From the NCBI GenBank assembly GCA_934702375.1, contig CAKUYE010000005.1:59639-123638 (forward strand): a stretch of DNA of 64,000 nucleotides. The letters run 5' to 3'. This document shows, piece after piece, positions 25,447 through 32,166 of the stretch; position 1 is the stretch's first letter, and every line of letters starts with the position of its first letter. Below the pieces are notes generated by a model, which was given only the letters and a program-made list of their open reading frames with translations, ran no database searches and was not told the DNA's origin. This DNA is from an uncultured Bacillota bacterium (GTDB taxonomy: Bacteria > Bacillota > Dehalobacteriia > UBA7702). Position numbers and translations under genes: made by a program.

Positions 25447-25884
25447 TCAAATGATATAGTCATTTGCGTACCGCTCTCTTTGCTGGTCTAGAATATCCTG
25501 TAAAGTAATGCCGTCAAGATATTCGTTGATAACATGGTAAAGACCTTTCCAAACCGGGAGGGTAGGGCAATCTGCGCTTCTGTCGCAGGTAATGGGGTCT
25601 TCCTCTACGCAGGGCACCGGGGAAAGGGTTCCTTCGGTGAGCCGTAGAATCGCACCTACAGTGTATTGATCGGGATTCTTTGCCAGCATATAGCCGCCTT
25701 GGTAACCGCGATTGGTTTTTAAGTAATTGACCCGGTTAAAAATCGGTACGATTTGTTCCAGGTATTTTTTTGATATATGTTGTCTTTCGGCAATATCCTT
25801 TAAAGCAATATAGCCTTTATCCTGATGTTCCGCCAGATCAAGAAGCATACGCAAGGCATAACGTCCTTTTGTAGAAATCTTCAT
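25447..25884 (-). CDS. Rrf2-family transcriptional regulator (IscR/CymR-like)
   Basis: 145-residue winged-helix regulator. MKISTKGRYALRMLLDLA is the classic Rrf2 N-terminus, followed by a recognition helix region (ISKKYLEQIVP) and LKTNRGYQGGYMLAKNP. The C-terminal part keeps three cysteines with spacing C-x7-C-x5-C (in VPCVEEDPITC and DRSADC), compatible with an Fe-S cluster as in IscR, though the spacing differs from E. coli IscR. AAAGGAG precedes ATG 25884. Position between cysK and a LysR/metY unit suggests control of cysteine metabolism, as CymR does in Bacillus. Confidence 0.88.
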   Translation of the reverse strand: MKISTKGRYALRMLLDLAEHQDKGYIALKDIAERQHISKKYLEQIVPIFNRVNYLKTNRGYQGGYMLAKNPDQYTVGAILRLTEGTLSPVPCVEEDPITCDRSADCPTLPVWKGLYHVINEYLDGITLQDILDQQRERYANDYII

Positions 25885-25912
25885 AATAAGCGCTCCTTTC
25901 AAATATGACCCT

Positions 25913-25941
25913 ATAATACCATATATTTTGTAGGTTTTCAA
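25913..25941 (-). promoter_or_regulatory. Promoter of the Rrf2 gene
   Basis: On the minus strand TTGAAA (25941-25936), 17-base spacer, TATTAT (25918-25913). CCTA and TAGG sequences lie in the spacer and just after the -10, possibly for autoregulation. Confidence 0.7.
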
Positions 25942-25961
25942 TGCGTTTTTCATCACAATTC

Positions 25962-25990
25962 TTGACATAGATTTTCCAATACGATATAAT
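25962..25990 (+). promoter_or_regulatory. Consensus promoter of the LysR gene
   Basis: TTGACA (25962-25967), 17-base spacer, TATAAT (25985-25990): a perfect sigma-A match. Confidence 0.9.
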
Positions 25991-26000
25991 AGTGCAAATA

Positions 26001-26014
26001 ATTCCCATAGGAAT
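26001..26014. promoter_or_regulatory. Candidate operator dyad upstream of the LysR gene
   Basis: ATTCC (26001-26005) and GGAAT (26010-26014) form an inverted repeat with a CATA spacer, at the expected start of transcription. GGAAT is part of the known CymR box of Bacillus, so the Rrf2 neighbour may bind here. Confidence 0.5.
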
Positions 26015-26028
26015 GGTAGGTATTTGTA

Positions 26029-26955
26029 ATGACTTTGCAACAATTGCATTATGCAATCACGATATCCGAAGAAGGCTCTCTCAATAAAGCGGCGGAAAAG
26101 CTGTATATTGCTCAGCCTTCTCTCACCAATTCCATGCAGGAGCTGGAAAAGGAATTGGGAATCCAGATCTTTTACCGCAGCGGCCGAGGGGTTTCTCTTA
26201 CCCAGGACGGTGCGGAATTTTTGCTTTATGCCCGGGAAGTATACCAGCAATACGAATCATTGATGGAAAAATACAACAATCCCCAATCTTTAAAAAAGAA
26301 GTTTGGTGTTTCCACGCAGCATTATTCCTTTGCTGTAAAGGCTTTTGTAGAGCTGGTGAAGCACTTTGATACTTCTCAATACGAATTTGCCATTCGAGAA
26401 ACAAAGACAAAAGACGTGATCCATGATGTTGCCGGGATGCGCAGTGAAATCGGAATCCTGTATCTCAGCAGCTTTAACCGTGCCGCCATTCAAAAACTGT
26501 TGCGCACCAACCATCTTGTTTTTCATCCCCTGATTGATTGCCAAGCCTATGTTTACCTTTGGTCGGGACATCCTCTGGCAAAACAGAAAACCATTGGTTT
26601 TGAGGATCTTAAAAATTATCCGTGTCTTTCCTTTGAACAGGGGGATGCCAGTTCTTTTTATTTCGCGGAAGAAATACTGAGCACAAAAGAATATACCCGT
26701 ATTATTAAAGCTAACGATCGGGCAACGATGCTTAATTTGATGATTGGTCTTAACGGATATACCCTTTGCTCCAGTATTATTTGTGAGGAATTAAATGGCG
26801 ATGATTATTTGGCGATTCCCTTTGAAGCCGATTCGGTGGAAGAGGACAGCAAAATGGAGATTGGCTATATTACCCGGCAAAATCTGGTATTGAGCAATAT
26901 CGGCGAATTGTATATTAAAGAAATTCGCAGTTATCTTGGTTGTGATGAAGAATAA
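26029..26955 (+). CDS. LysR-family transcriptional regulator
   Basis: 308-residue LysR protein. The N-terminal winged helix (MTLQQLHYAITISEEGSLNKAAEKLYIAQPSLT, split here as MTLQQLHYAITI and SLNKAAEKLYIAQPSLT) is followed by the linker helix and a substrate-binding domain from about residue 90. It sits directly upstream of metY in the same direction, with a dyad in the gap, so it probably activates metY in response to a sulfur metabolite such as O-acetylserine or O-acetylhomoserine. The ligand is not readable from sequence. The start has only a weak GGTAGG site. Confidence 0.9.
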   Translation: MTLQQLHYAITISEEGSLNKAAEKLYIAQPSLTNSMQELEKELGIQIFYRSGRGVSLTQDGAEFLLYAREVYQQYESLMEKYNNPQSLKKKFGVSTQHYSFAVKAFVELVKHFDTSQYEFAIRETKTKDVIHDVAGMRSEIGILYLSSFNRAAIQKLLRTNHLVFHPLIDCQAYVYLWSGHPLAKQKTIGFEDLKNYPCLSFEQGDASSFYFAEEILSTKEYTRIIKANDRATMLNLMIGLNGYTLCSSIICEELNGDDYLAIPFEADSVEEDSKMEIGYITRQNLVLSNIGELYIKEIRSYLGCDEE

Positions 26956-26956
26956 G

Positions 26957-26975
26957 ACCTATCTAACATATAGGT
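26957..26975. promoter_or_regulatory. Dyad upstream of metY, likely LysR-type site
   Basis: ACCTAT (26957-26962) and ATAGGT (26970-26975) are an inverted repeat with a 7-base spacer, immediately after the LysR gene and about 32 bases before the metY -35. Size and place suit a LysR activator site. Confidence 0.6.
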
Positions 26976-27006
26976 TTTATCTATAGATTCTAATTGATAT
27001 CCTGTA

Positions 27007-27036
27007 TTGGACAGATGGTATAGATTCTTCTATAAT
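27007..27036 (+). promoter_or_regulatory. metY promoter
   Basis: TTGGAC (27007-27012), 18-base spacer, TATAAT (27031-27036). Confidence 0.75.
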
Positions 27037-27073
27037 GTGTATCAAGAAATCACAAGAAATGAGGAACATTATC

Positions 27074-28378
27074 ATGACAAATATAAAAGATTCTAAAAAC
27101 TGGAGCTTTGAAACGAGACAATTGCATATCGGCCAAGAGCAGGCAGATCCTACTACCGATGCCCGTGCGGTACCGATTTATGCCTCCACTTCTTTTGTTT
27201 TCCACGACTCCCAGCATGCTGCCGACCGCTTTGGTCTTCGGGATGCCGGAAATATTTACGGCAGATTGACCAACCCGACTCAGGAAATTTTCGAACAACG
27301 TATCGCTTCCCTGGAAGGCGGTAGCGCTGCCTTGGCCACTGCCTCCGGAGCCGCAGCCATTCATTATACCATCAGTGCTTTGGCCCGAAGCGGAGAACAT
27401 ATTGTAGCTTCGAAAACGATTTACGGTGGCACCTATAACTTGCTTGCCCACACGCTTCCATTATCCTCCGGTATTACAACAACCTTTGTGGATCCGGAAG
27501 AAGAAGGGGGCTTTGAAAAAGCGATACAAGATAACACCAAAGCAATTTTCATTGAAACATTGGGGAATCCCAATTCCAATATCATCGACATTGAAGCCGT
27601 TGCCAAGGTTGCACATAAGCACGGAATCCCCCTCGTAATCGATTCGACCTTTGCAACCCCCTATTTGATTCGTCCCATTGAGCATGGAGCAGATATTGTG
27701 ATTCATTCTGCTACCAAATTTATCGGCGGTCACGGAACCGCCATTGGCGGCGTGATCGTTGACGGCGGCAGTTTTGATTGGGCTGCTCCCGGAAAATACC
27801 CCTGGATTTCGGAACCGAACCCCAGTTACCATGGCGTATCCTTTGCTCAGGCTGCCGGTAATGCCGCTTTTGTTACTTATATCCGAGCGATATTGCTTCG
27901 TGATACCGGAGCAACGTTATCACCGTTCCATGCCTTTATTTTCCTTCAGGGGTTGGAAACCCTTTCCCTTCGGGTAAAACAGCATGTTGCAAATGCGTTG
28001 CAGATCGTAGAATACTTAAATCGTCATCCCCAGGTGGAAGCAGTGCATCATCCCTCTTTGCCCGATGACCCCAGCCATAAGCTTTACGAAAAATATTTCC
28101 CCAACGGTGCCGGTTCTATTTTCACCTTTGAAATCAAAGGCGATGCGCAAACGGCTCAAAAATTCATTGATAATTTAGCGATCTTTTCTCTCCTTGCCAA
28201 TGTTGCCGATGTAAAATCTTTAGTCATTCACCCCGCCAGCACAACCCATTCTCAGCTTACCGAAGCGGAGCTGTTGGAGCAGGGGATCAAGCCCAATACG
28301 ATTCGCCTTTCCGTTGGGATTGAAGACGTCAATGACCTGATCGCGGCGTTGGATGCAGCATTTGAAGCCGTAAAATAA
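27074..28378 (+). CDS. metY: O-acetylhomoserine sulfhydrylase
   Basis: Cys/Met-metabolism PLP enzyme that makes homocysteine from O-acetylhomoserine and sulfide. The 434-residue length and the long insert (DGGSFDWAAPGKYPW) separate it from shorter cystathionine gamma-synthases and lyases. PLP-binding Lys215 is in SATKFIGGHG. The C-terminus has VADVKSLVIHPASTTHSQL and RLSVGIED. ATG 27074 has GAGG nine bases upstream; an upstream in-frame start would overlap the promoter. A LysR regulator and dyad lie just upstream. Confidence 0.95.
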   Translation: MTNIKDSKNWSFETRQLHIGQEQADPTTDARAVPIYASTSFVFHDSQHAADRFGLRDAGNIYGRLTNPTQEIFEQRIASLEGGSAALATASGAAAIHYTISALARSGEHIVASKTIYGGTYNLLAHTLPLSSGITTTFVDPEEEGGFEKAIQDNTKAIFIETLGNPNSNIIDIEAVAKVAHKHGIPLVIDSTFATPYLIRPIEHGADIVIHSATKFIGGHGTAIGGVIVDGGSFDWAAPGKYPWISEPNPSYHGVSFAQAAGNAAFVTYIRAILLRDTGATLSPFHAFIFLQGLETLSLRVKQHVANALQIVEYLNRHPQVEAVHHPSLPDDPSHKLYEKYFPNGAGSIFTFEIKGDAQTAQKFIDNLAIFSLLANVADVKSLVIHPASTTHSQLTEAELLEQGIKPNTIRLSVGIEDVNDLIAALDAAFEAVK

Positions 28379-28410
28379 GTTTAAACAACATAAACACCTC
28401 TTATCACTGA

Positions 28411-28446
28411 AAAATGCAGGAAGCTTTTGTTTCCTGCATTTTTCTT
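28411..28446 (+). terminator. Terminator after metY
   Basis: AAATGCAGGAA (28412-28422) pairs perfectly with TTCCTGCATTT (28431-28441), followed by T-rich sequence. Confidence 0.92.
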
Positions 28447-28565
28447 GTGGAAATGTTGAAGATTGTAAAACAGACAATGGGAACATGTCAAATGGAGTCA
28501 AATTATAATTTTTCACAACGAAATCCGTGTTTCTTGTGTCAAAATCAAAAAATAAATGGGTTTTA

Positions 28566-28594
28566 TTGACGGAAATCGGATTTGATGATATAAA
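28566..28594 (+). promoter_or_regulatory. Promoter of the glycyl-radical gene cluster
   Basis: TTGACG (28566-28571), 17-base spacer, TATAAA (28589-28594). Transcription would begin near 28601. Confidence 0.8.
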
Positions 28595-28625
28595 TTAATC
28601 AAGAAATTTCTAATTTAACTGTCAC

Positions 28626-28637
28626 GTGTCGCGACAC
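28626..28637. promoter_or_regulatory. Palindromic operator candidate in the cluster leader
   Basis: GTGTCGCGACAC is a perfect 12-bp palindrome about 25 bases downstream of the expected start of transcription and about 18 bases before the ribosome site. It is strikingly GC-rich in an AT-rich leader. Confidence 0.55.
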
Positions 28638-28667
28638 TTAATTCCTAGAATCAAGGAGGAATTTATC

Positions 28668-29726
28668 ATGACGAAAGCCATTGAAGATTGGAAAGTCAAA
28701 AAGTACGGTAGAATGACAACCGAAGAAGAGCTCCATAGGAGAACACATCCCGCATGGCCTTATATGTATTTTAATCCCGGTCAGGCCGTTGATCCTGAAA
28801 AGGTTGATGAAGTCTTGAAGGGCTGCATCGACGTGCACATTCATGGGGCACCTCTTGGCGGTTGGCTTCCCGGCCGTCCCCCAATGGTTCAGACCTGTAT
28901 TGAAGCAAGTGAAGCAGGGATGAAAGCACTTGTATTCAAAGATCACAATACGATGGTCAATAACTGCGCAATTATTATTCAGGATTGGCTCGAACGTATG
29001 GCTAAGGATAAAAAAGATGCCGGTATCGACTTCACTCCCGTACAGGTTTTCGGTGGCATCACCTTAAACAATTCCGTGGGCGGCATGAACAAACGCGCTG
29101 TTGAGGTTGCTTTGGACTATGGCCGTTGCAAAGAAATTTGGCTGCCTTCTTTGGACGCTGCTCATCAGAAAGAAGCCATGGGTCTTGACGGCGGTATCCG
29201 CGTAAGCGATTGCAAAGGTACTTTGACCCAGGAAATGATGGATATTCTCGACATTATGGCAGAATACAATGACAACACCAAGGGTGAACGCGTTGTTCTC
29301 TCTGCCTGCCATGTTTCCAATGAAGAAAAAATCGACATCCTTGATTATATCAACAAAAAAGGTCTTGATGTAAAAGTTTTGATGGACCATGTAAGCCAGG
29401 AATTGACGCTTGTTACACCGGAAGAAGCTAAAGAAATGATCGATAAAGGTGCATATCTCGAATTTGCAGAAGTCAGCTGTATCCCGTGGCCCGGAATGCA
29501 GGATCAGATAATCAATTTCGATTACAGCTTCAATCTCATCAAGGAACTCATCAAAGAAAAAGGTCCGGAACATTGTGTCCTGATCACCGATGCCGGCCAG
29601 CCCGGCAACGAACCGGTTCCCGGTTGGAAGATGTTTATTAAAACTCTTCTTGCCCAGGGTGTTACCGAAGAACAGATCAACGTCATGGCGAAGGAAACTC
29701 CTTCCATGCTGTTAGGTAAGATCTGA
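28668..29726 (+). CDS. DUF6282 family, metal-dependent amidohydrolase-like protein
   Basis: 352-residue TIM-barrel hydrolase candidate. DVHIHGAP gives the His-x-His metal site near residue 48, and further His/Asp positions in FKDHN, SACHVSNEE, MDHVSQE and ITDAGQP fit a metal-binding hydrolase fold. The substrate is unknown; relatives in this superfamily open cyclic amides, lactones or phosphoesters. A strong AAGGAGGA ribosome site precedes ATG 28668. It is the first gene of a cluster with a glycyl radical enzyme, its activase and a PreA-like flavoprotein, so it may hydrolyse a ring or amide intermediate of that pathway (inference). Confidence 0.75.
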   Translation: MTKAIEDWKVKKYGRMTTEEELHRRTHPAWPYMYFNPGQAVDPEKVDEVLKGCIDVHIHGAPLGGWLPGRPPMVQTCIEASEAGMKALVFKDHNTMVNNCAIIIQDWLERMAKDKKDAGIDFTPVQVFGGITLNNSVGGMNKRAVEVALDYGRCKEIWLPSLDAAHQKEAMGLDGGIRVSDCKGTLTQEMMDILDIMAEYNDNTKGERVVLSACHVSNEEKIDILDYINKKGLDVKVLMDHVSQELTLVTPEEAKEMIDKGAYLEFAEVSCIPWPGMQDQIINFDYSFNLIKELIKEKGPEHCVLITDAGQPGNEPVPGWKMFIKTLLAQGVTEEQINVMAKETPSMLLGKI

Positions 29727-29740
29727 GGAAGATACAGGTG

Positions 29741-30643
29741 ATGAAAGCAATTGTTTCCGAGATCACTGGGTTTTCTACTCATGATGGTCCCGGAATCAGA
29801 ACGACCGTCTTTTTAAAGGGTTGTCCTCTTCGCTGTAAATGGTGCTCCAATCCGGAGACATTTCAACCGAAAGAGATGCTTTACTATATTCCTTCACGGT
29901 GCGGCGGCTGCGGTAAATGCCAAAGCCGCTGCCCCCAGGGAATTATCGGCGATCCGTCATTGGGATACGGACGTATTGACCGTTCGAAATGTGACTTATG
30001 TCGAAAATGCGTAGATGTTTGCTTGAACAAAGCTTTTCAAATCTCCGGTGTGGAATATACCTGCGATGAGCTGTTTCACAGAGTTTTGAGGGATAAACCG
30101 TTTTATGGGGAAGACGGTGGACTCACCTTCAGCGGAGGTGAAGCCCTGCAACACGCAGATTTTGTGAAAGAAATGTTCTCGCGCTGTAAAGCTGAAAAAA
30201 TATCTACGGTTTTAGATACCACCGGCTATGCCAAGACTGAAAAATTACTTGAAGTTTTGGAATATACCGACCTGGTTTTGTTGGATCTAAAACACATGGA
30301 TCCCGATGAACATAAAAAATGGACCGGCGTTTCCAATGAACTTATATTAAATAACGCAAAGATCATTGCATCAAAGGTTAAGACCCGAATTTCCTTACCA
30401 TTGATCCCCGACGTCAACAATTCCGAAGAAAATTTGAAAGCTACGGCAGAATTCGTTCGTGAGCTTGGGATTAAGTGGATCGATATTAATCCATTCCATA
30501 AACTGGGGGACGGTAAATATCACTATCTAGGCATGGATTCTCCCTATGATTCCTTCAGAACATTGGAAAAGCACGAGGTTGAAGATGCCTGCCGTGTAAT
30601 TAAGAGCTTTGGTTTGGATGTCAACATTGGTCGTATGATGTAA
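29741..30643 (+). CDS. Glycyl radical enzyme activating protein (radical SAM)
   Basis: Radical SAM enzyme that abstracts hydrogen from the glycine of its partner enzyme. It has 300 residues. The CxxxCxxC cluster motif is Cys28, Cys32 and Cys35 (GCPLRCKWC). Next comes a two-cluster ferredoxin-like insert (CGGCGKCQSRC and CDLCRKCVDVC), typical of activases of the diol dehydratase/decarboxylase class and absent from PflA. The SAM motif is LTFSGGEAL. ATG 29741 lies 14 bases after the DUF6282 stop. The partner is almost certainly the radical enzyme at 32167-34623. Confidence 0.92.
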   Translation: MKAIVSEITGFSTHDGPGIRTTVFLKGCPLRCKWCSNPETFQPKEMLYYIPSRCGGCGKCQSRCPQGIIGDPSLGYGRIDRSKCDLCRKCVDVCLNKAFQISGVEYTCDELFHRVLRDKPFYGEDGGLTFSGGEALQHADFVKEMFSRCKAEKISTVLDTTGYAKTEKLLEVLEYTDLVLLDLKHMDPDEHKKWTGVSNELILNNAKIIASKVKTRISLPLIPDVNNSEENLKATAEFVRELGIKWIDINPFHKLGDGKYHYLGMDSPYDSFRTLEKHEVEDACRVIKSFGLDVNIGRMM

Positions 30644-30656
30644 TAGATACGAATGA

Positions 30657-30716
30657 TATCAAGAATTACCTGTTACCCATAACTATTATCAAGAATTACC
30701 TGTTACCCATAACTAT
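30657..30716 (+). repeat. Perfect tandem duplication of a 30-bp unit
   Basis: The unit starting TATCAAGAATTACC occurs at 30657-30686 and again, identically, at 30687-30716, filling most of the gap between the activase and PreA-like genes. Each copy contains the dyad GTTA-N4-TAAC (GTTACCCATAAC). Nearly the same sequence, with one extra C, occurs at the start of the PucR-type regulator gene at 37296-37310. Confidence 0.9.
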
Positions 30717-30739
30717 ATTGCAACACAAGGAGAAAATGA

Positions 30740-32032
30740 ATGGCTAATTTAAAAACAAATTTCTTAGGTTACGAATTGAAGAACCCTATCGGCGTTTCTT
30801 CCTGCGACTTTGGCGGTCATGAATACCTCGCCAAAAGAGTTATTGACCAGGGGATCGGTTGGTTGACCGGTAAAACCGTTCACAAGATCGACGGTCCACA
30901 TCGTTGGCCGAGACCTTTCTTCTATTCTCTGAGACATTTTGGTCCTGAACTGAAAGACACCTGGGTATGCAGCCAGATGTTCCATAATATGCCTTATGAT
31001 GAATGGATGGAAACCGAAGGTCCCAAAATCGTAAAACTCTGCCATGACAACGATGTTATGTATATTGGTAGCGTTGACGCTGCCAGCACCGATCCTGCAG
31101 AATGGGCAAAACTCTGCCAGGATATGGAAAGCATCGGCTGCGATGCTGTTGAACTTGATACCGGCGGCCCTCATGCTACTTTCGGTGCTGTTGAATCTCA
31201 GACTGATTGCGGTGCACCTCAGGCTATGGATCCTGCTACTGTTGAAAAAATCGGTAAAGCAGCTGCGGATTCCGTAAAAATTCCTGTTATTTACAAATGC
31301 ACTCCTCAGTGCATAAATCAGGCTGCCGTTGCTCTTGCCATTGAAAAATCCGGCTGCAAAGGCCTCACTGCCAATAACTCATTTTATGGTACCTGGATTG
31401 ACCATGAAACCGGTACTTTCTACGGTGGTCCTTATGCTGTTGGCGGTTTGATGGGTCGTCCCTGGCAGATCTTCTCTCTTGCCAAACTTCTCGAAACCAC
31501 TGCTACCATTAAAGGTTTCCCGGTTATCGGTGTTGGCGGTATCTTCACCTGGGATGACTGTGTACGTTATCTTATGGCTGGTGCCAGCGTTTCCGGTCTT
31601 TGCTCCTCGGTATACAGCCGTGGCGTAGGCGTATTGAAAGATTGCATCGAAGGCATGAACGAATTCATGGATCGCAAAGGCTATGCTTCCATTGATGATT
31701 TCAAAGGTTGCTGCGTTGATCAATTCTCGTATGTCCGCGATTGGCCCCGTGAAAAATGGATGGCGAAAAAATCCCCCATTCTTCCTGATTTCAATTTGGA
31801 TCACTGCAATGGCTGCGGTCGTTGCGAAAAGGTTTGCCCCTACGGTGCTATCAGCATGGTAGACGGAAAACCGAAAGTTGATACCGATGTTTGCATGGGT
31901 TGCGGCTGGTGCATGGGCCATTGCGGCGCAAAAGAACAGGTCATCAACATGGTTCGTCGTGATAACGGCCACATCGTTTGGAATGGTCATGGTGCTCATG
32001 AAGCTTGGTATAAAGACGAAGAAAACAAATAA
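30740..32032 (+). CDS. PreA-like dihydroorotate/dihydropyrimidine dehydrogenase family protein with two [4Fe-4S] motifs
   Basis: 430-residue flavoprotein of the DHOD/PreA fold. The N-terminus (LKNPIGVSSCDFGG, LTGKTVHK) forms the FMN barrel start. GPHATFGAVESQTDCGAP aligns with the active-site loop of dihydropyrimidine dehydrogenase, and Cys157 matches its catalytic cysteine. The C-terminus has two ferredoxin motifs (CNGCGRCEKVC, CMGCGWCMGHC). No PreT partner is present, so electrons would come from ferredoxin or another protein. The likely chemistry is reduction or oxidation of a ring or activated double bond; the substrate is unknown. AAGGAG precedes ATG 30740. Confidence 0.8.
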   Translation: MANLKTNFLGYELKNPIGVSSCDFGGHEYLAKRVIDQGIGWLTGKTVHKIDGPHRWPRPFFYSLRHFGPELKDTWVCSQMFHNMPYDEWMETEGPKIVKLCHDNDVMYIGSVDAASTDPAEWAKLCQDMESIGCDAVELDTGGPHATFGAVESQTDCGAPQAMDPATVEKIGKAAADSVKIPVIYKCTPQCINQAAVALAIEKSGCKGLTANNSFYGTWIDHETGTFYGGPYAVGGLMGRPWQIFSLAKLLETTATIKGFPVIGVGGIFTWDDCVRYLMAGASVSGLCSSVYSRGVGVLKDCIEGMNEFMDRKGYASIDDFKGCCVDQFSYVRDWPREKWMAKKSPILPDFNLDHCNGCGRCEKVCPYGAISMVDGKPKVDTDVCMGCGWCMGHCGAKEQVINMVRRDNGHIVWNGHGAHEAWYKDEENK

Positions 32033-32070
32033 TTCGCTTACCTAACTTAATTCTCTATATACCATCAAGT

Positions 32071-32142
32071 AGGCTTTCTGTATAACCGGTATTTTGCTCT
32101 TGGCTGATGGCCCGGAAAGCAACTATGTTATACGGAAAGCCT
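32071..32142 (+). promoter_or_regulatory. Long stem-loop in the leader of the glycyl radical enzyme gene
   Basis: A 16-base arm (AGGCTTTC-T-GTATAAC, 32071-32086) pairs with 32127-32142 at 15 of 16 Watson-Crick positions, the remaining one being U-G. Inside the 40-base loop a second stem (TTGCT 32094-32098 with AGCAA 32118-32122) and a small GGC/GCC stem can form. It ends 24 bases before the radical enzyme start, just ahead of the ribosome site. No T-tract follows. It may stabilise or process the mRNA, or regulate translation. Confidence 0.75.
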
Positions 32143-32166
32143 TCCTTAATTTACGGAGGAAAAAAT

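Noticed and set aside
30657..30716. CRISPR-like repeats
   Set aside because: Only two units with no spacer between them and no cas genes in the window.
32107..32166. An upstream ATG extending the glycyl radical enzyme by 20 residues
   Set aside because: It lies within the leader hairpin without a ribosome site, while ATG 32167 has a strong one and begins the family-like sequence.
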